A stretch of 64,000 nucleotides of DNA from Aplectana chamaeleonis (GCA_029168955.1 JAPDOI010000694.1:1-64000); one strand, 5' to 3'. Shown: positions 46,301 to 60,346, counted from the first letter of the stretch. The notes: a model not told the origin generated them from the letters alone. Numbers and translations are program-made.

Positions 46301-49300
46301 AACAAGTTTGTTAACTACTGTTTCACATTAACTACTTTACTTCTCACTGCTTATCATATCAAGTGATACTATCAGTTGGTAGATCAAATCGCTAAAACAC
46401 GTCGTAGGCTGTACTTTTCGATGGGAAGGGACAGGGGAAGTGACTAACAAGTTTGTTACCTACTGTTTCACATTAACTACTTTACTTCTTACTGCTTATC
46501 ATATCAAGTGATATTATCAGTTGGTAGACCAAATCGCTAAAACACGTCGTAGGCTGTACTTTTCGATGGGAAGGGACAGGGGAAGTGACTAACAAGTTTG
46601 TTACCTACTGTTTCATATTAACTACTTTACTTCTTACTGCTTATCATATCAAGTGATACTATCAGTTGGTAGATCAAATCGCTAAAACACGTGGTAGGCT
46701 GTACTTTTCAATGGGGAGGGACAGGGGAAGTGACTAACAAGTTTGTTACCTACTGTTTCATATTAACTACTTTACTTCTTACTGCTTATCATATCAAGTG
46801 ATACTATCAGTTGGTAGATCAAATCGCTAAAACACGTGGTAGGCTGTACTTTTCAATGGGAAGGGACGGGGGAAGTGACTAGCAAGTTTGTCACCTAGTG
46901 TTTCACATTAACTACTTTACTTCTTACTGCTTATCATATCAAGTGATACTATCAGTTGGTAGACCAAATCGCTAAAACACGTCGTAGGCTGTACTTTTCG
47001 ATGGGAAGGGACAGGGGAAGTGACTAACAAGTTTGTTACCTACTGTTTCTTATTAACTACTTTACTTCTTACTGCTTATCATATCAAGTGATACTATCAG
47101 TTGGTCGATCAAATCGCTAAAACACGTCGTAGACTGTACTTTTCATTGGGAAGGGACAGGGGAAGTGACTAACAAGTTTGTTACCTACTGTTTCACATTA
47201 ACTACTTTACTTCTTACTGCTTATCATATCAAGTGATATTATCAGTTGGTAGACCAAATCGCTAAAACACGTCGTAGGCTGTACTTTTCGATGGGAAGGG
47301 ACAGGGGAAGTGACTAACAAGTTTGTTACCTACTGTTTCACATTAACTACTTTACTTCTTACTGCTTATCATATCAAGTGATACTATCAGTTGGTAGATC
47401 AAATCGCTAAAACACGTCGTAGGCTGTACTTTTCGATGGGAAGGGACAGGGGAAGTGACTAACAAGTTTGTTACCTACTGTTTCACATTAACTACTTTAC
47501 TTCTTACTGCTTATCATATCAAGTGATATTATCAGTTGGTAGATCAAATCGCTAAAACACGTCGTAGGCTGTACTTTTCGATGGGGAGGGACAGGGGAAG
47601 TGACTAACAAGTTTGTTACCTACTGTTTCACATTAACTACTTTACTTCTTACTGCTTATCATATCAAGTGATACTATCAGTTGGTAGATCAAATCGCTAA
47701 AACACGTCGTAGGCTGTACTTTTCGATGGGAAGGGACAGGGGAAGTGACTAACAAGTTTGTTACCTACTGTTTCACATTAACTACTTTACTTCTTACTGC
47801 TTATCATATCAAGTGATATTATCAGTTGGTAGATCAAATCGCTAAAACACGTCGTAGGCTGTACTTTTCGATGGGAAGGGACAGGGGAAGTGACTAACAA
47901 GTTTGTTACCTACTGTTTCACATTAACTACTTTACTTTTTACTGCTTATCATATCAAGTGATATTACCAGTTGGTAGATCAAATCGCTAAAACACGTCGT
48001 AGGGTGTACTTTTCGATGGGGAGGGACAGGGTAAGTGACTAACAAGTTTGTTACCTACAGTTTCACATTAACTACTTTACTCCTTACTGCTTATCATATC
48101 AAGTGATATTATCAGTTGGTAGATCAAATCGCTAAAACACGTCGTAGGCTGTACTTTTCGATGGGGAGGGACAGGGGAAGTGACTAACAAGTTTGTTACC
48201 TACTGTTTCACATTAACTACTTTACTTCTTACTGCTTATCATATCAAGTGATACTATCAGTTGGTAGATCAAATCGCTAAAACACGTCGTAGGCTGTACT
48301 TTTCGATGGGGAGGGACAGGAAAAGTGACTAACAAGTTTGTTACCTACTGTTTCACATTAACTACTTTACTTCTTACTGCTTATCATATCAAGTGATACT
48401 ATCAGTTGGTAGATCAAATAGCTAAAACACGTGGTAGGCTGCACTTTTCGATGGGAAGGGACAGGGAAAGTGACTAACAAGTTTGTTACCTACTGTTTCA
48501 CATTAACTACTTTACTTTTTACTGCTTATCATACCAAGTTATATTATCAGTTGGTAGATCAAACCGCTTAAACACGTCTCAGGCTGTACTTTTCGATGGG
48601 AAGGGACAGGGAAAGTGACTAACAAGTTTGTTACCTACTGTTTCACATTAACTACTTTACTTCTTACTGCTTATCATATCAAGTGATACTATCAGTTGGT
48701 AGATCAAATCGCTAAAACACGTCGTAGGCTGTACTTTTCGATGGGAAGGGACAGGGGAAGTGACTAACAAGTTTGTTACCTACTGTTTCACATTAACTAC
48801 TTTACTTCTTACTGCTTATCATATCAAGTGATATTATCAGTTGGTAGACCAAATCGCTAAAACACGTCGTAGGCTGTACTTTTCGATGGGAAGGGACAGA
48901 GGAAGTGACTAACAAGTTTGTTACCTACTGTTTCTTATTAACTACTTTACTTCTTACTGCTTATCATATCAAGTGATACTATCAGTTGGTCGATCAAATC
49001 GCTAAAACACGTCGTAGACTGTACTTTTCATTGGGAAGGGACAGGGGAAGTGACTAGCAAGTTTGTTAACTAGTGTTTCACATTAACTACTTCACTTCTT
49101 ACTGCTTACCATATCAAGTGATATTATCAGTTGGTAGACCAAATCGCTAAAACACGTCGTAGGCTGTACTTTTCGATGGGAAGGGACAGGGGAAGTGACT
49201 AACAAGTTTGTTACCTACTGTTTCACATTAACTACTTTGCTTCTTACTGCTTACCATATCAAGTGATATTATCAGTTGGTAGACCAAATCGCTAAAACAC

Positions 49301-52300
49301 GTCGTAGGCTGTACTTTTCGATGGGAAGGGACAGGGAAGTGACTAACAAGTTTGTTACCTACTGTTTCACATTAACTACTTTGCTTCTTACTGCTTACCA
49401 TATCAAGTGATATTATCAGTTGGTAGACCAAATCGCTAAAACACGTCGTAGGCTGTACTTTTCAATGGGAAGGGACGGCGGAAGTGACTAGCAAGTTTGT
49501 CACCTAGTGTTTCACATTAACTACTTTACTTCTTACTGCTTATCATATCAAGTGATATTATCAGTTGGTAGATCAAATCGCTAAAACACGTCGTAGGCTG
49601 TACTTTTCGAAGGGAAGGGACAGGGGAAGTGACTAACAAGTTTGTTTACTACTGTTTCACATTAACTACTTTACTTCTCACTGCTTATCATATCAAGTGA
49701 TACTATCAGTTGGTAGATCAAATCGCTAAAACACGTCGTAGGCTGTACTTTTCGAAGGGAAGGGACAGGGGAAGTGACTAACAAGTTTGTTTACTACTGT
49801 TTCACATTAACTACTTTACTTCTCACTGCTTATCATATCAAGTGATACTATCAGTTGGTAGATCAAATCGCTAAAACACGTGGTAGGCTTTACTTTTCAA
49901 TGGGAAGGGACGGCGGAAGTGACTAGCAAGTTTGTCACCTAGTGTTTCACATTAACTACTTTACTTCTTACTGCTTATCATATCAAGTGATACTATCAGT
50001 TGGTAGACCAAATCGCTAAAACACGTCGTAGGCTGTACTTTTCGATGGGAAGGGACAGGGGAAGTGACTAACAAGTTTGTTACCTACTGTTTCACATTAA
50101 CTACTTTACTTCTTACTGCTTATCATATCAAGTGATATTATCAGTTGGTAGATCAAATCGCTAAAACACGTCGTAGGCTGTACTTTTCGATGGGAAGGGA
50201 CAGGGGAAGTGACTAACAAGTTTGTTACCTACTGTTTCACATTAACTACTTTACTTCTTACTGCTTATCATATCAAGTGATATTATCAGTTGGTAGATCA
50301 AATCGCTAAAACACGTCGTAGGCTGTACTTTTCGATGGGAAGGGACAGGGGAAGTGACTAACAAATTTGTTACCTACTGTTTCACATTAACTACTTTACT
50401 TCTTACTGCTTATCATATCAAGTGATATTATCAGTTGGTAGATCAAATCGCTAAAACACGTCGTAGGCTGTACTTTTCGATGGGGAGGGACAGGGTAAGT
50501 GACTAACAAATTTGGTACCTACTGTTTCACATTAACTACTGTACTTCTTACTGCTTATCATATCAAGTGATATTATCAGTTGGTAGATCAAATCGCTAAA
50601 ACACGTCGTAGGCTGTACTTTTTGATGGGAAGGGACAGGGGAAGTGACTAACAAGTTTGTTACCTACTGTTTCACATTAACTACTTTACTTCTTACTGCT
50701 TATCATATCAAGTGATATTATCAGTTGGTAGATCAAATCGCTAAAACACGTCGTAGGCTGTACTTTTCGATGGGAAGGGACAGGGAAGTGACTAACAAGT
50801 TTGTTACCTACTGTTTCACATTAACTACTTTACTTCTTACTGCTTATCATATCAAGTGATACTATCAGTTGGTAGATCAAATCGCTAAAACACGTCGTAG
50901 GCTGTACTTTTCGATGGGGAGGGACAGGGGAAGTGACTAACAAGTTTGTTACCTACTGTTTCACATTAACTACTTTACTTCTTACTGCTTATCATATCAA
51001 GTGATACTATCAGTTGGTAGATCAAATCGCTAAAACACGTCGTAGGCTGTACTTTTCGATGGGAAGGGACAGGGGAAGTGACTAACAAGTTTGTTACCTA
51101 CTGTTTCACATTAACTACTTTACTTCTTACTGCTTATCATATCAAGTGATATTATCAGTTGGTAGATCAAATCGCTAAAACACGTCGTAGGCTGTACTTT
51201 TCGATGGGAAGGGACAGACGAAGTGACTAACAAGTTTGTTACTTACTGTTTCACATTAACTACTTTACTTCTTACTGCTTATCATATCAAGTGATATTAT
51301 CAGTTGGTAGATCAAATCGCTGAAACACGTCGTAGGCTGTACTTTTCGATGGGGAGGGACAGGGGAAGTGACTAACAAGTTTGTTACTTACTGTTTCACA
51401 TTAACTACTTTACTTCTTACTGCTTATCATATCAAGTGATACTATCAGTTGGTAGATCAAATCGCTAAAACACGTCGTAGGCTGTACTTTTCGATGGGAA
51501 GGGACAGGGGAAGTGACTAACAAGTTTGTTACCTACTGTTTCACATTAACTACTTTACTTCTTACTGCTTATCATATCAAGTGATATTATCAGTTGGTAG
51601 ATCAAATCGCTAAAACACGTCGTAGGCTGTACTTTTCGATGGGGAGGGACAGGAAAGTGACTAACAAGTTTGTTACCTACTGTTTCACATTAACTACTTT
51701 ACTTCTTACTGCTTATCATATCAAGTGATACTATCAGTTGGTAGATCAAATCGCTAAAACACGTCGTAGGCTGTACTTTTCGATGGGAAGGGACAGGGGA
51801 AGTGACTAACAAGTTTGTTACCTACTGTTTCACATTAACTACTTTACTTCTTACTGCTTATCATATCAAGTGATATTATCAGTTGGTAGATCAAATCGCT
51901 AAAACACGTCGTAGGCTGTACTTTTCGATGGGGAGGGACAGGGGAAGTGACTAACAAGTTTGTTACCTACTGTTTCACATTAACTACTTTACTTCTTACT
52001 GCTTATCATATCAAGTGATACTATCAGTTGGTCGATCAAATCGCTAAAACACGTCGTAGGCTGTACTTTTCGATGGGAAGGGACAGATGAAGTGACTAAC
52101 AAGTTTGTTACCTACTGTTTCACATTAACTACTTTACTTCTTACTGATTATCATATCAAGTGATACTATCAGTTGGTCGATCAAATCGCTAAAACACGAC
52201 GTAGGTTGTACTTTAGGATGGGAAGGGACAGGGAAGTGACTAACAAGTTTGTTACCTACTGTTTCACATTGACTACTTTACTTCTTACTGCTTATCATAT

Positions 52301-55300
52301 CAAGTGATACTATCAGTTGGTAGATCAAATCGCTAAAACACGTCGTAGGCTGTACTTTTCGATGGGAAGGGACAGGGAAGTGACTAACAAGTTTGTTACC
52401 TACTGTTTCACATTAACTACTTTACTTCTTACTGCTTATCATATCAAGTGATATTATCAGTTGGTAGATCAAATCGCTAAAACACGTCGTAGGCTGTACT
52501 TTTCGATGGGAAGGGACAGGGAAGTGACTAACAAGTTTGTTACCTACTGTTTCACATTAACTACTTTACTTCTTACTGCTTATCATATCAAGTGATATTA
52601 TCAGTTGGTAGATCAAATCGCTAAAACACGTCGTAGGCTGTACTTTTCGATGGGAAGGGACAGGGAAGTGACTAACAAGTTTGTTACTTACTGTTTCACA
52701 TTAACTACTTTACTTCTTACTGCTTATCATATCAAGTGATACTATCAGTTGGTAGATCAAATCGCTAAAACGCGTCGTAGGCTGTACTTTTCGATGGGAA
52801 GGGACAGGGAAGTGACTAACAAGTTTGTTACCTACTGTTTCACATTAACTACTTTACTTCTTACTGCTTATCATATCAAGTGATATTATCAGTTGGTAGA
52901 TCAAATCGCTAAAACACGTCGTAGGCTGTACTTTTCGATGGGAAGGGACAGGGAAGTGACTAACAAGTTTGTTACCTACTGTTTCACATTAACTACTTTA
53001 CTTCTTACTGCTTATCATATCAAGTGATATTATCAGTTGGTAGATCAAATCGCTAAAACACGTCGTAGGCTGTACTTCTCGATGGGGAGGGACAGGGAAG
53101 TGACTAACAAGTGTGTGAGCTACTGTTTCACATTAACTACTTTACTTCTTACTGCTTATCATATCAAGTGATATTATCGGTTGGTTGATCAAATCGCTAA
53201 AACACGTCGTAGGCTGTACTTTTCGATGGGGAGGGACAGGGAAGTGACTAACAAGTTTGTTACCTACTGTTTCACATTGACTACTTTACTTCTTACTGCT
53301 TATCATATCAAGTGATACTATCAGTTGGTAGATCAAATCGCTAAAACACGACGTAGCCCGTACTTTTCGATGGGGAGGGACAGGGAAGTGACTAACAAGT
53401 TTGTTACCTACTGTTTCACATTAACTACTTTACTTCTTACTGCTTATCATATCAAGTGATATTATCAGTTGGTAGATCAAATCGCTAAAACACGTCGTAG
53501 GCTGTACTTTTCGATGGGGAGGGACAGGAAGTGACTAACAAGTTTGTTACCTACTGTTTCACATTAACTACTTTACTTCTTACTGCTTATCATATCAAGT
53601 GATACTATCAGTTGGTAGATCAAATCGCTAAAACACGTCGTAGGCTGTACTTTTCGATGGGAAGGGACAGGGAAGTGACTAACAAGTTTGTTACCTACTG
53701 TTTCACATTAACTACTTTACTTCTTACTGCTTATCATATCAAGTGATATTATCAGTTGGTAGATCAAATCGCTAAAACACGTCGTAGGCTGTACTTTTCG
53801 ATGGGAAGGGACAGGGAAGTGACTAACAAGTTTGTTACCTACTGTTTCACATTAACTACTTTACTTCTTACTGCTTATCATATCAAGTGATATTATCAGT
53901 TGGTAGATCAAATCGCTAAAACACGTCGTAGGCTGTACTTTTCGATGGGGAGGGACAGGGAAGTGACTAACAAGTTTGTTACCTACTGTTTCACATTAAC
54001 TACTTTACTTCTTACTGCTTATCATATCAAGTGATACTATCAGTTGGTAGATCAAATCGCTAAAACACGTCGTAGGCTGTACTTTTCGATGGGAAGGGAC
54101 AGGGAAGTGACTAGCAAGTTTGTCACCTAGTGTTTCACATTAACTACTTTACTTCTTACTGCTTATCATATCAAGTGATACTATCAGTTGGTAGACCAAA
54201 TCGCTAAAACACGTCGTAGGCTGTACTTTTCGATGGGGAGGGAGAGGGGAAGTGACTAACAAGTTTGTTACCTACTGTTTCATATTAACTACTTTACTTC
54301 TTACTGCTTATCATATCAAGTGATACTATCACTTGGTAGACCAAATCGCTAAAACACGTCGTAGGCTGTACTTTTCGATGGGAAGGGACAGGGGAAGTGA
54401 CTAACAAGTTTGTTACCTACTGTTTCATATTAACTACTTTACTTCTTACTGCTTATCATATCAAGTGATACTATCACTTGGTAGACCAAATCGCTAAAAC
54501 ACGTCGTAGGCTGTACTTTTCGATGTGAAGGGACAGGGGAAGTGACTAACAAGTTTATTACCTAGTGTTTCATATTAACTACTTCACTTCTTACTGCTTA
54601 TCATATCAAGTGATACTATCAGTTGGTAGATCAAATCGCTAAAACACGTGGTAGGCTGTACTTTTCAATGGGAAGGGACAGGGAAGTGACTAACAAGTTT
54701 GTTACCTACTGTTTCACATTAACTACTTTACTTCTTACTGCTTATCATATCAAGTGATATTATCAGTTGGTAGATCAAATCGCTAAAACACGTCGTAGGC
54801 TGTACTTTTCGATGGGGAGGGACAGGGAAGTGACTAACAAGTTTGTTACCTACTGTTTCACATTAACTACTTTACTTATTACTGCTTATCATATCAAGTG
54901 ATATTATCAGTTGGTAGACCAAATCGCTAAAACACGTCGTAGGCTGTACTTTTCGATGGGAAGGGACTGGGAAGTGACTAACAAGTTTGTTACCTACTGT
55001 TTCCCATTAACTACTTAACTTCTTACTGCTTATCATATCAAGTGATATTATCAGTTGGTCGATCAAATCGCTAAAACACGTCGTAGGCTGTACTTTTCGA
55101 TGGGAAGGGACTGGGTAAGTGACTAACAAGTTTGTTACCTACTGTTTCACATTAACTACTTTACTTCTTACTGCTTACCATATCAAGTGATATTATCAGT
55201 TGGTAGATCAAATCGCTAAAACACGTCGTAGGCTGTACTTTTCGATGGGGAGGGACAGGGGAAGTGACTAACAAGTTTGTTACCTACTGTTTCACATTAA

Positions 55301-58300
55301 CTACTTTACTTCTTACTGCTTATCATATCAAGTGATATTATCAGTTGGTAGATCAAATCGCTAAAACACGTCGTAGGCTGTACTTTTCGATGGGAAGGGA
55401 CAGGGGAAGTGACTAACAAGTTTGTTACCTACTGTTTCACATTAACTACTTTACTTCTTACTGCTTATCATATCAAGTGATACTATCAGTTGGTAGATCA
55501 AATCGCTAAAACACGTGGTAGGCTGTACTTTTCAATGGGAAGGGACAGGGGAAGTGACTAACAAGTTTGTTACCTACTGTTTCACATTAACTACTTTACT
55601 TCTTACTGCTTATCATATCAAGTGATATTATCAGTTGGTAGATCAAATCGCTAAAACACGTCGTAGGCTGTACTTTTCGATGGGGAGGGACAGGGGAAGT
55701 GACTAACAAGTTTGTTACCTACTGTTTCACATTAACTACTTTACTTCTTACTGCTTATCATATCAAGTGATATTATCAGTTGGTAGATCAAATCGCTAAA
55801 ACACGTCGTAGGCTGTACTTTTCGATGGGAAGGGACAGGGGAAGTGACTAACAAGTTTGTTACCTACTGTTTCACATTAACTACTTTACTTCTTACTGCT
55901 TATCATATCAAGTGATACTATCAGTTGGTAGATCAAATCGCTAAAACACGTCGTAGGGTGTACTTTTCGATGGGAAGGGACAGGGGAAGTGACTAACAAG
56001 TTTGTTACCTACTGTTTCACATTAACTATTTTACTTCTTACTGCTAATCATACCAAGTGATATTATCAGTTGGTAGATCAAATCGCTAAAACACGTCGTA
56101 GGCTGTACTTTTCGATGGGAAGGGACAGAGGAAGTGACTAACAAGTTTGTCACCTAGTGTTTCACATTAACTACTTTACTTCTTACTGCTTATCATATCA
56201 AGTGATACTATCAGTTGGTAGATCAAATCGCTAAAACACGTCGTAGGCTGTACTTTTCGATGGGGAGGGACAGGGGAAGTGACTAACAAGTTTGTTACTT
56301 ACTGTTTCACATTAACTACTTTACTTCTTACTGCTTATCATATCAAGTGATATTATCAGTTGGTAGATCAAATCGCTGAAACACGTCGTAGGCTGTACTT
56401 TTCGATGGGGAGGGACAGGAAAGTGACTAACAAGTTTGTTACCTACTGTTTCACATTAACTACTTTACTTCTTACTGCTTATCATATCAAGTGATACTAT
56501 CAGTTGGTAGATCAAATCGCTAAAACACGTCGTAGGCTGTACTTTTCGATGGGAAGGGACAGGGGAAGTGACTAACAAGTTTGTTACCTACTGTTTCACA
56601 TTAACTACTTTACTTCTTACTGCTTATCATATCAAGTGATACTATCAGTTGGTAGATCAAATCGCTAAAACACGTCGTAGGCTGTACTTTTCGATGGGAA
56701 GGGACAGGGAAGGTGACTAACAAGTTTGTTACCTACTGTTTCACATTAACTACTTTACTTCTTACTGCTTATCATATCAAGTGATATTATCAGTTGGTAG
56801 ACCAAATCGCTAAAACACGTCGTAGGCTGTACTTTTCGATGGGGAGGGACAGGAAGTGACTAACAAGTTTGTTACCTACTGTTTCACATTAACTACTTTC
56901 GTTCTTACTGCTTATCACATCAGGTGATATTATCAGTTGGTAGACCAAATCGCTAAAACACGTCGTAGGCTGTACTTTTCGATGGGAAGGGACAGGGAAG
57001 TGACTAACAAGTTTGTTACCTACTGTTTCACATTAACTACTTTACTTCTTACTGCTTATCATATCAAGTGATATTATCAGTTGGTAGATCAAATCGCTAA
57101 AACACGTCGTAGGCTGTACTTTTCGATGGGGAGGGACAGGAAGTGACTAACAAGTTTGTTACCTACTGTTTCATATTAACTACTTTACTTCTTACTGCTT
57201 ATCATATCAAGTGATACTATCAGTTGGTAGATCAAAACCCTAAAACACCTGGTAGGCTGTACTTTTCGATGGGGAGGGACAGGGAAGTGACTAACAAGTT
57301 TGTTACCTACTGTTTCACATTAACTACTTTACTTCTTACTGCTTATCATATCAAGTGATACTATCAGTTGGTAGACCAAATCGCTAAAACACGTCGTAGG
57401 CTGTACTTTTCGATGGGGAGGGACAGGGGAAGTGACTAACAAGTTTGTTACCTACTGTTTCATATTAACTACTTTACTTCTTACTGCTTATCATATCAAG
57501 TGATATTATCAGTTGGTAGATCAAATCGCTAAAACACGTCGTAGGCTGTACTTTTCGAAGGGAAGGGACAGGGGAAGTGACTAACAAGTTTGTTAACTAC
57601 TGTTTCACATTAACTACTTTACTTCTCACTGCTTATCATATCAAACTGATATTATCACTTGGTAGATCAAATCGCTAAAACACGTCGTAGGCTGTTCTTT
57701 TCGATGGAGAGGGACAGAGGAAGTGACTAACAAGTTTGTTACCTGCTGTTTCACATTAACTACATTACTTCTTACTGCTTATCATATCAAGTGATATTAT
57801 CAGTTGGTAGATCAAATCGCTAAAACACGTCGTAGGCTGTACTTTTCGATGGGAAGGGACAGGGAAGTGACTAACAAGTTTGTTACTTACTGTTTCACAT
57901 TAACTACTTTACTTCTTACTGCTTATCATATCAAGTGATACTATCAGTTGGTAGATCAAATCGCTAAAACACGTCGTAGGCTGTACTTTTCGATGGGAAG
58001 GGACAGGGTAAGTGACTAACAAGTTTGTTACCTACTGTTTCACATTAACTACTTTACTTCTTACTGCTTATCATATCAAGTGATATTATCAGTTGGTAGA
58101 TCAAATCGCTAAAACACGTCGTAGGCTGTACTTTTCGATGGGAAGGGACAGGGAAGTGACTAACAGGTTTGTTACCTACTGTTTCAGATTAACTACTTTA
58201 CTTCTTACTGCTTATCATATCAACTGATACAATGAGTTGGTAGATCAAATCGCTAAAACACGTCGTAGGCTGTACTTTTCGATGGGAAGGGACAGGGGAA

Positions 58301-59046
58301 GTGACTAACAGGTTTGTTACCTACTGTTTCAGATTAACTACTTTACTTCTTACTGCTTATCATATCAAGTGATATTATCAGTTGGTAGCCCAAATCGCTA
58401 AAACACGTCGTAGGCTGTACTTTTCGATGGGAAGGGACTGGGGAAGTGACTAACAAGTTTGTTACCTACTGTTTCACATTAACTACTTTACTTCTTACTG
58501 CTTATCATATCAAGTGATACTATCAGTTGGTCGATCAAATCGCTAAAACACGTCGTAGACTGTACTTTTCAATGGGAAGGGACAGGGGAAGTGACTAACA
58601 AGTTTGTTACCTACTGTTTCACATTAACTACTTTACTTCTTACTGCTTATCATATCAAGTGATATTATCAGTTGGTAGATCAAATCGCTAAAACACGTCG
58701 TAGGCTGTACTTTTCGATGGGAAGGGACAGGGGAAGTGACTAACAAGTTTGTTACCTACTGTTTCACATTAACTACTTTACTTCTTACTGCTTATCATAT
58801 CAAGTGATATTATCAGTTGGTAGATCAAATCGCTAAAACACGTCGTAGGCTGTACTTTTCGATGGGGAGGGACAGGGTAAGTGACTAACAAATTTGTTAC
58901 CTACTGTTTCACATCAACCACTATACTTCTTACTGCTGATTATATCAAGTGATATTATCAGTTGGTAGATCAAATCGCTAAAACACGTCGTAGGCTGTAC
59001 TTTTTGATGGGAAGGGACAGCGGAAGTGACTAAGAAGTTTGTTACT
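37340..59046. repeat. 144/145-bp satellite, ~150 copies
   Basis: A highly homogeneous tandem array. The unit (145 bp, often 144) includes TTACTTCTTACTGCTTATCA, TATCAGTTGGTAGATCAAAT, CGCTAAAACACGTCGTAGGC and GTGACTAACAAGTTTGTTAC. Most units differ at one to four recurrent positions: GATATTATC or GATACTATC, TAGATC or TAGACC, GGGAAGG or GGGGAGG, and GGGG or GGG. Rarer variants (GTGGTAGGC with TTTCAATGGG; GTTTGTCACCTAGTG; TTTCGAAGGG; TTTCTTATTAAC) recur far apart, showing segmental copying inside the array. It contains no genes; an 83-codon frame at 41201-41452 is fortuitous. It lies entirely within an intron of slingshot. Confidence 0.97.
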
Positions 59047-59490
59047 TTCTAATGACGTCATCAAAGTACATAGGGCATCTGATGACGTCATCAGGATGTC
59101 ATGTAAAGTACTTAGGGCATCTGATGAAGTCATTAGGATGTCATGTAAAGTACATAGGGCATCTGATGACGTCATCAGGATGTCATGTAATGTACATAGG
59201 GCATCTGATGACGTCATCAGGATGTCATGTAAAGTACATAGGGCATCTGATGACGTCATCAGGGTGTCATGTAAAGTACATAGGGCTTCTGATGACTTCA
59301 TCAGGGTGTCATTTAAAGGACATACGGCATCTGATGACGTCATCAGGGTGTCATCTAATGTACATAGGGCATCTGATGACGTCATCAGGATGTCATGTAA
59401 AGTACATAGGGCATCTGATGACGTTATCAGGATGTCATGTAAAGTACATAGGGCATCTGATGACGTTATCAGGACGTCGTGGAAAGTGAG
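59047..59490. repeat. 42-bp minisatellite carrying CRE palindromes
   Basis: Ten units at exact 42-bp spacing from 59083, plus one at 59053. Each is built on CTGATGACGTCATCAGG, ATGTCATGTAAAGTACATAG and GGCAT. TGACGTCA, the full cAMP-response/ATF palindrome, is perfect at 59053, 59083, 59167, 59209, 59251, 59335 and 59377, and mutated by one base at 59293, 59419 and 59461 and by one at 59125. Because 42 is divisible by three, long frames stay open on both strands (184 and 191 codons), but they are repeat artefacts. Remnants of the neighbouring satellite lie on both sides. Confidence 0.93.
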
Positions 59491-59617
59491 TAGCGCTTCA
59501 TTTGTAGCGTGCGCAACAAGTTTGTTGCTCACTGATTATTATAGCAATCCATGCTATTCGGAAAATATTGAAGATTTTTCAGGGATATTACTTCGTAATA
59601 TCAATAAAAAGTGAACA

Positions 59618-60221
59618 ATTCTATCAAAAAGGGGTCTTCCAAGCAAAAAAGGTTTGGTTGGCGTCAGAAACATTCCAACAAAAAGGGAACAATAGGTAAG
59701 TAGAATGAGGAGAGTCTACAAAAAGTGAACAATATTTTCTGAGACTGATTTTTCTGGCCGATACTTCTTAACAGCAAAAACAAACCGTTGTGGTATATCA
59801 CGAGGAAGAGTTCAATGGTTTCCAAGAATGGACTTCAATTTTGACGAGATTATAAGAAAATACTCTCATTAGATGCTGCACTTTGGTTTCGCTTCTCGTA
59901 GCAACTGGAGCTAACCGTCCGTCTGTGTTTTTGGCATTATCTTCTATTCTGATGGTAAGTAATAGGTTTACATGCACATACATTTAAACGGTTCTCGCGT
60001 AATCTAGACCATTTTTGAAACCACAGAGTGCTTCCGTGTAGAACACCGCAACGGTTTGTTTCCGCTGTTAAGAAGTATCGACCAGAAAAATCAGTCTCAG
60101 AAAATATTGTTCACTTTTTGTAGACTCTCCTCATTCTACTTACCTATTGTTCCCTTTTTGTTGGAACGTTTCTGACGCCAACCAAACCTTTTTTGCTTGG
60201 AAGATCCCTTTTTGATAGAAT
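59618..60221. mobile_element. 604-bp element with ~180-bp inverted repeats
   Basis: Arms 59618-59800 and 60045-60221 mirror each other at high identity, starting ATTCTATCAAAAAGGG and including TTCTGAGACTGATTTTTCTG. Such long inverted ends occur in MULE-like and foldback-like elements. The interior (59800-60045) has no recognised gene. The right end lies 4 nt inside the donor of the slingshot exon at 60227-60346, which therefore keeps only GTAT of its original intron start. The target duplication is unclear. Confidence 0.8.
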
Positions 60222-60226
60222 AATAC

Positions 60227-60346
60227 CTTGTGTCCATCCACACAGCCTACTCGCTGTGCTAAAGCTTCCCGAATATCTCGACTTGTTACGCTATCCAAAT
60301 CCACACTCTGCATAATTTGCCGCAATTCCCGTCGCAGCAGAGCTTC
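60227..60346 (-). CDS. Slingshot phosphatase, DEK-C exon
   Basis: Acceptor GGTTTTATAG, donor CACAAG|GTATTA. Forty codons encode EALLRRELRQIMQSVDLDSV then TSRDIREALAQRVGCVDGHK. IM.S.DL..VTS..IR..L is the DEK-C module that always precedes the Slingshot catalytic domain. The phase-0 end joins to DFIDREM of 36789-36913, as in the family. The two exons are now 23.3 kb apart. Confidence 0.85.

Noticed and set aside
59076..59470. Repeated CTGATGA, a hammerhead core motif, in the 42-bp minisatellite
   Set aside because: It is part of the TGATGACGTCATCA palindrome; no GAAA, cleavage triplet or stems in the right places.
37340..59490. CRISPR-like regular repeats
   Set aside because: There are no unique spacers between short repeats; the units are contiguous eukaryotic satellite DNA in a nematode-like context.
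58978..59614. Frames of 145-191 codons on both strands in the CRE minisatellite
   Set aside because: The 42-bp period is a multiple of three, so frames stay open automatically; peptides are simple repeats.
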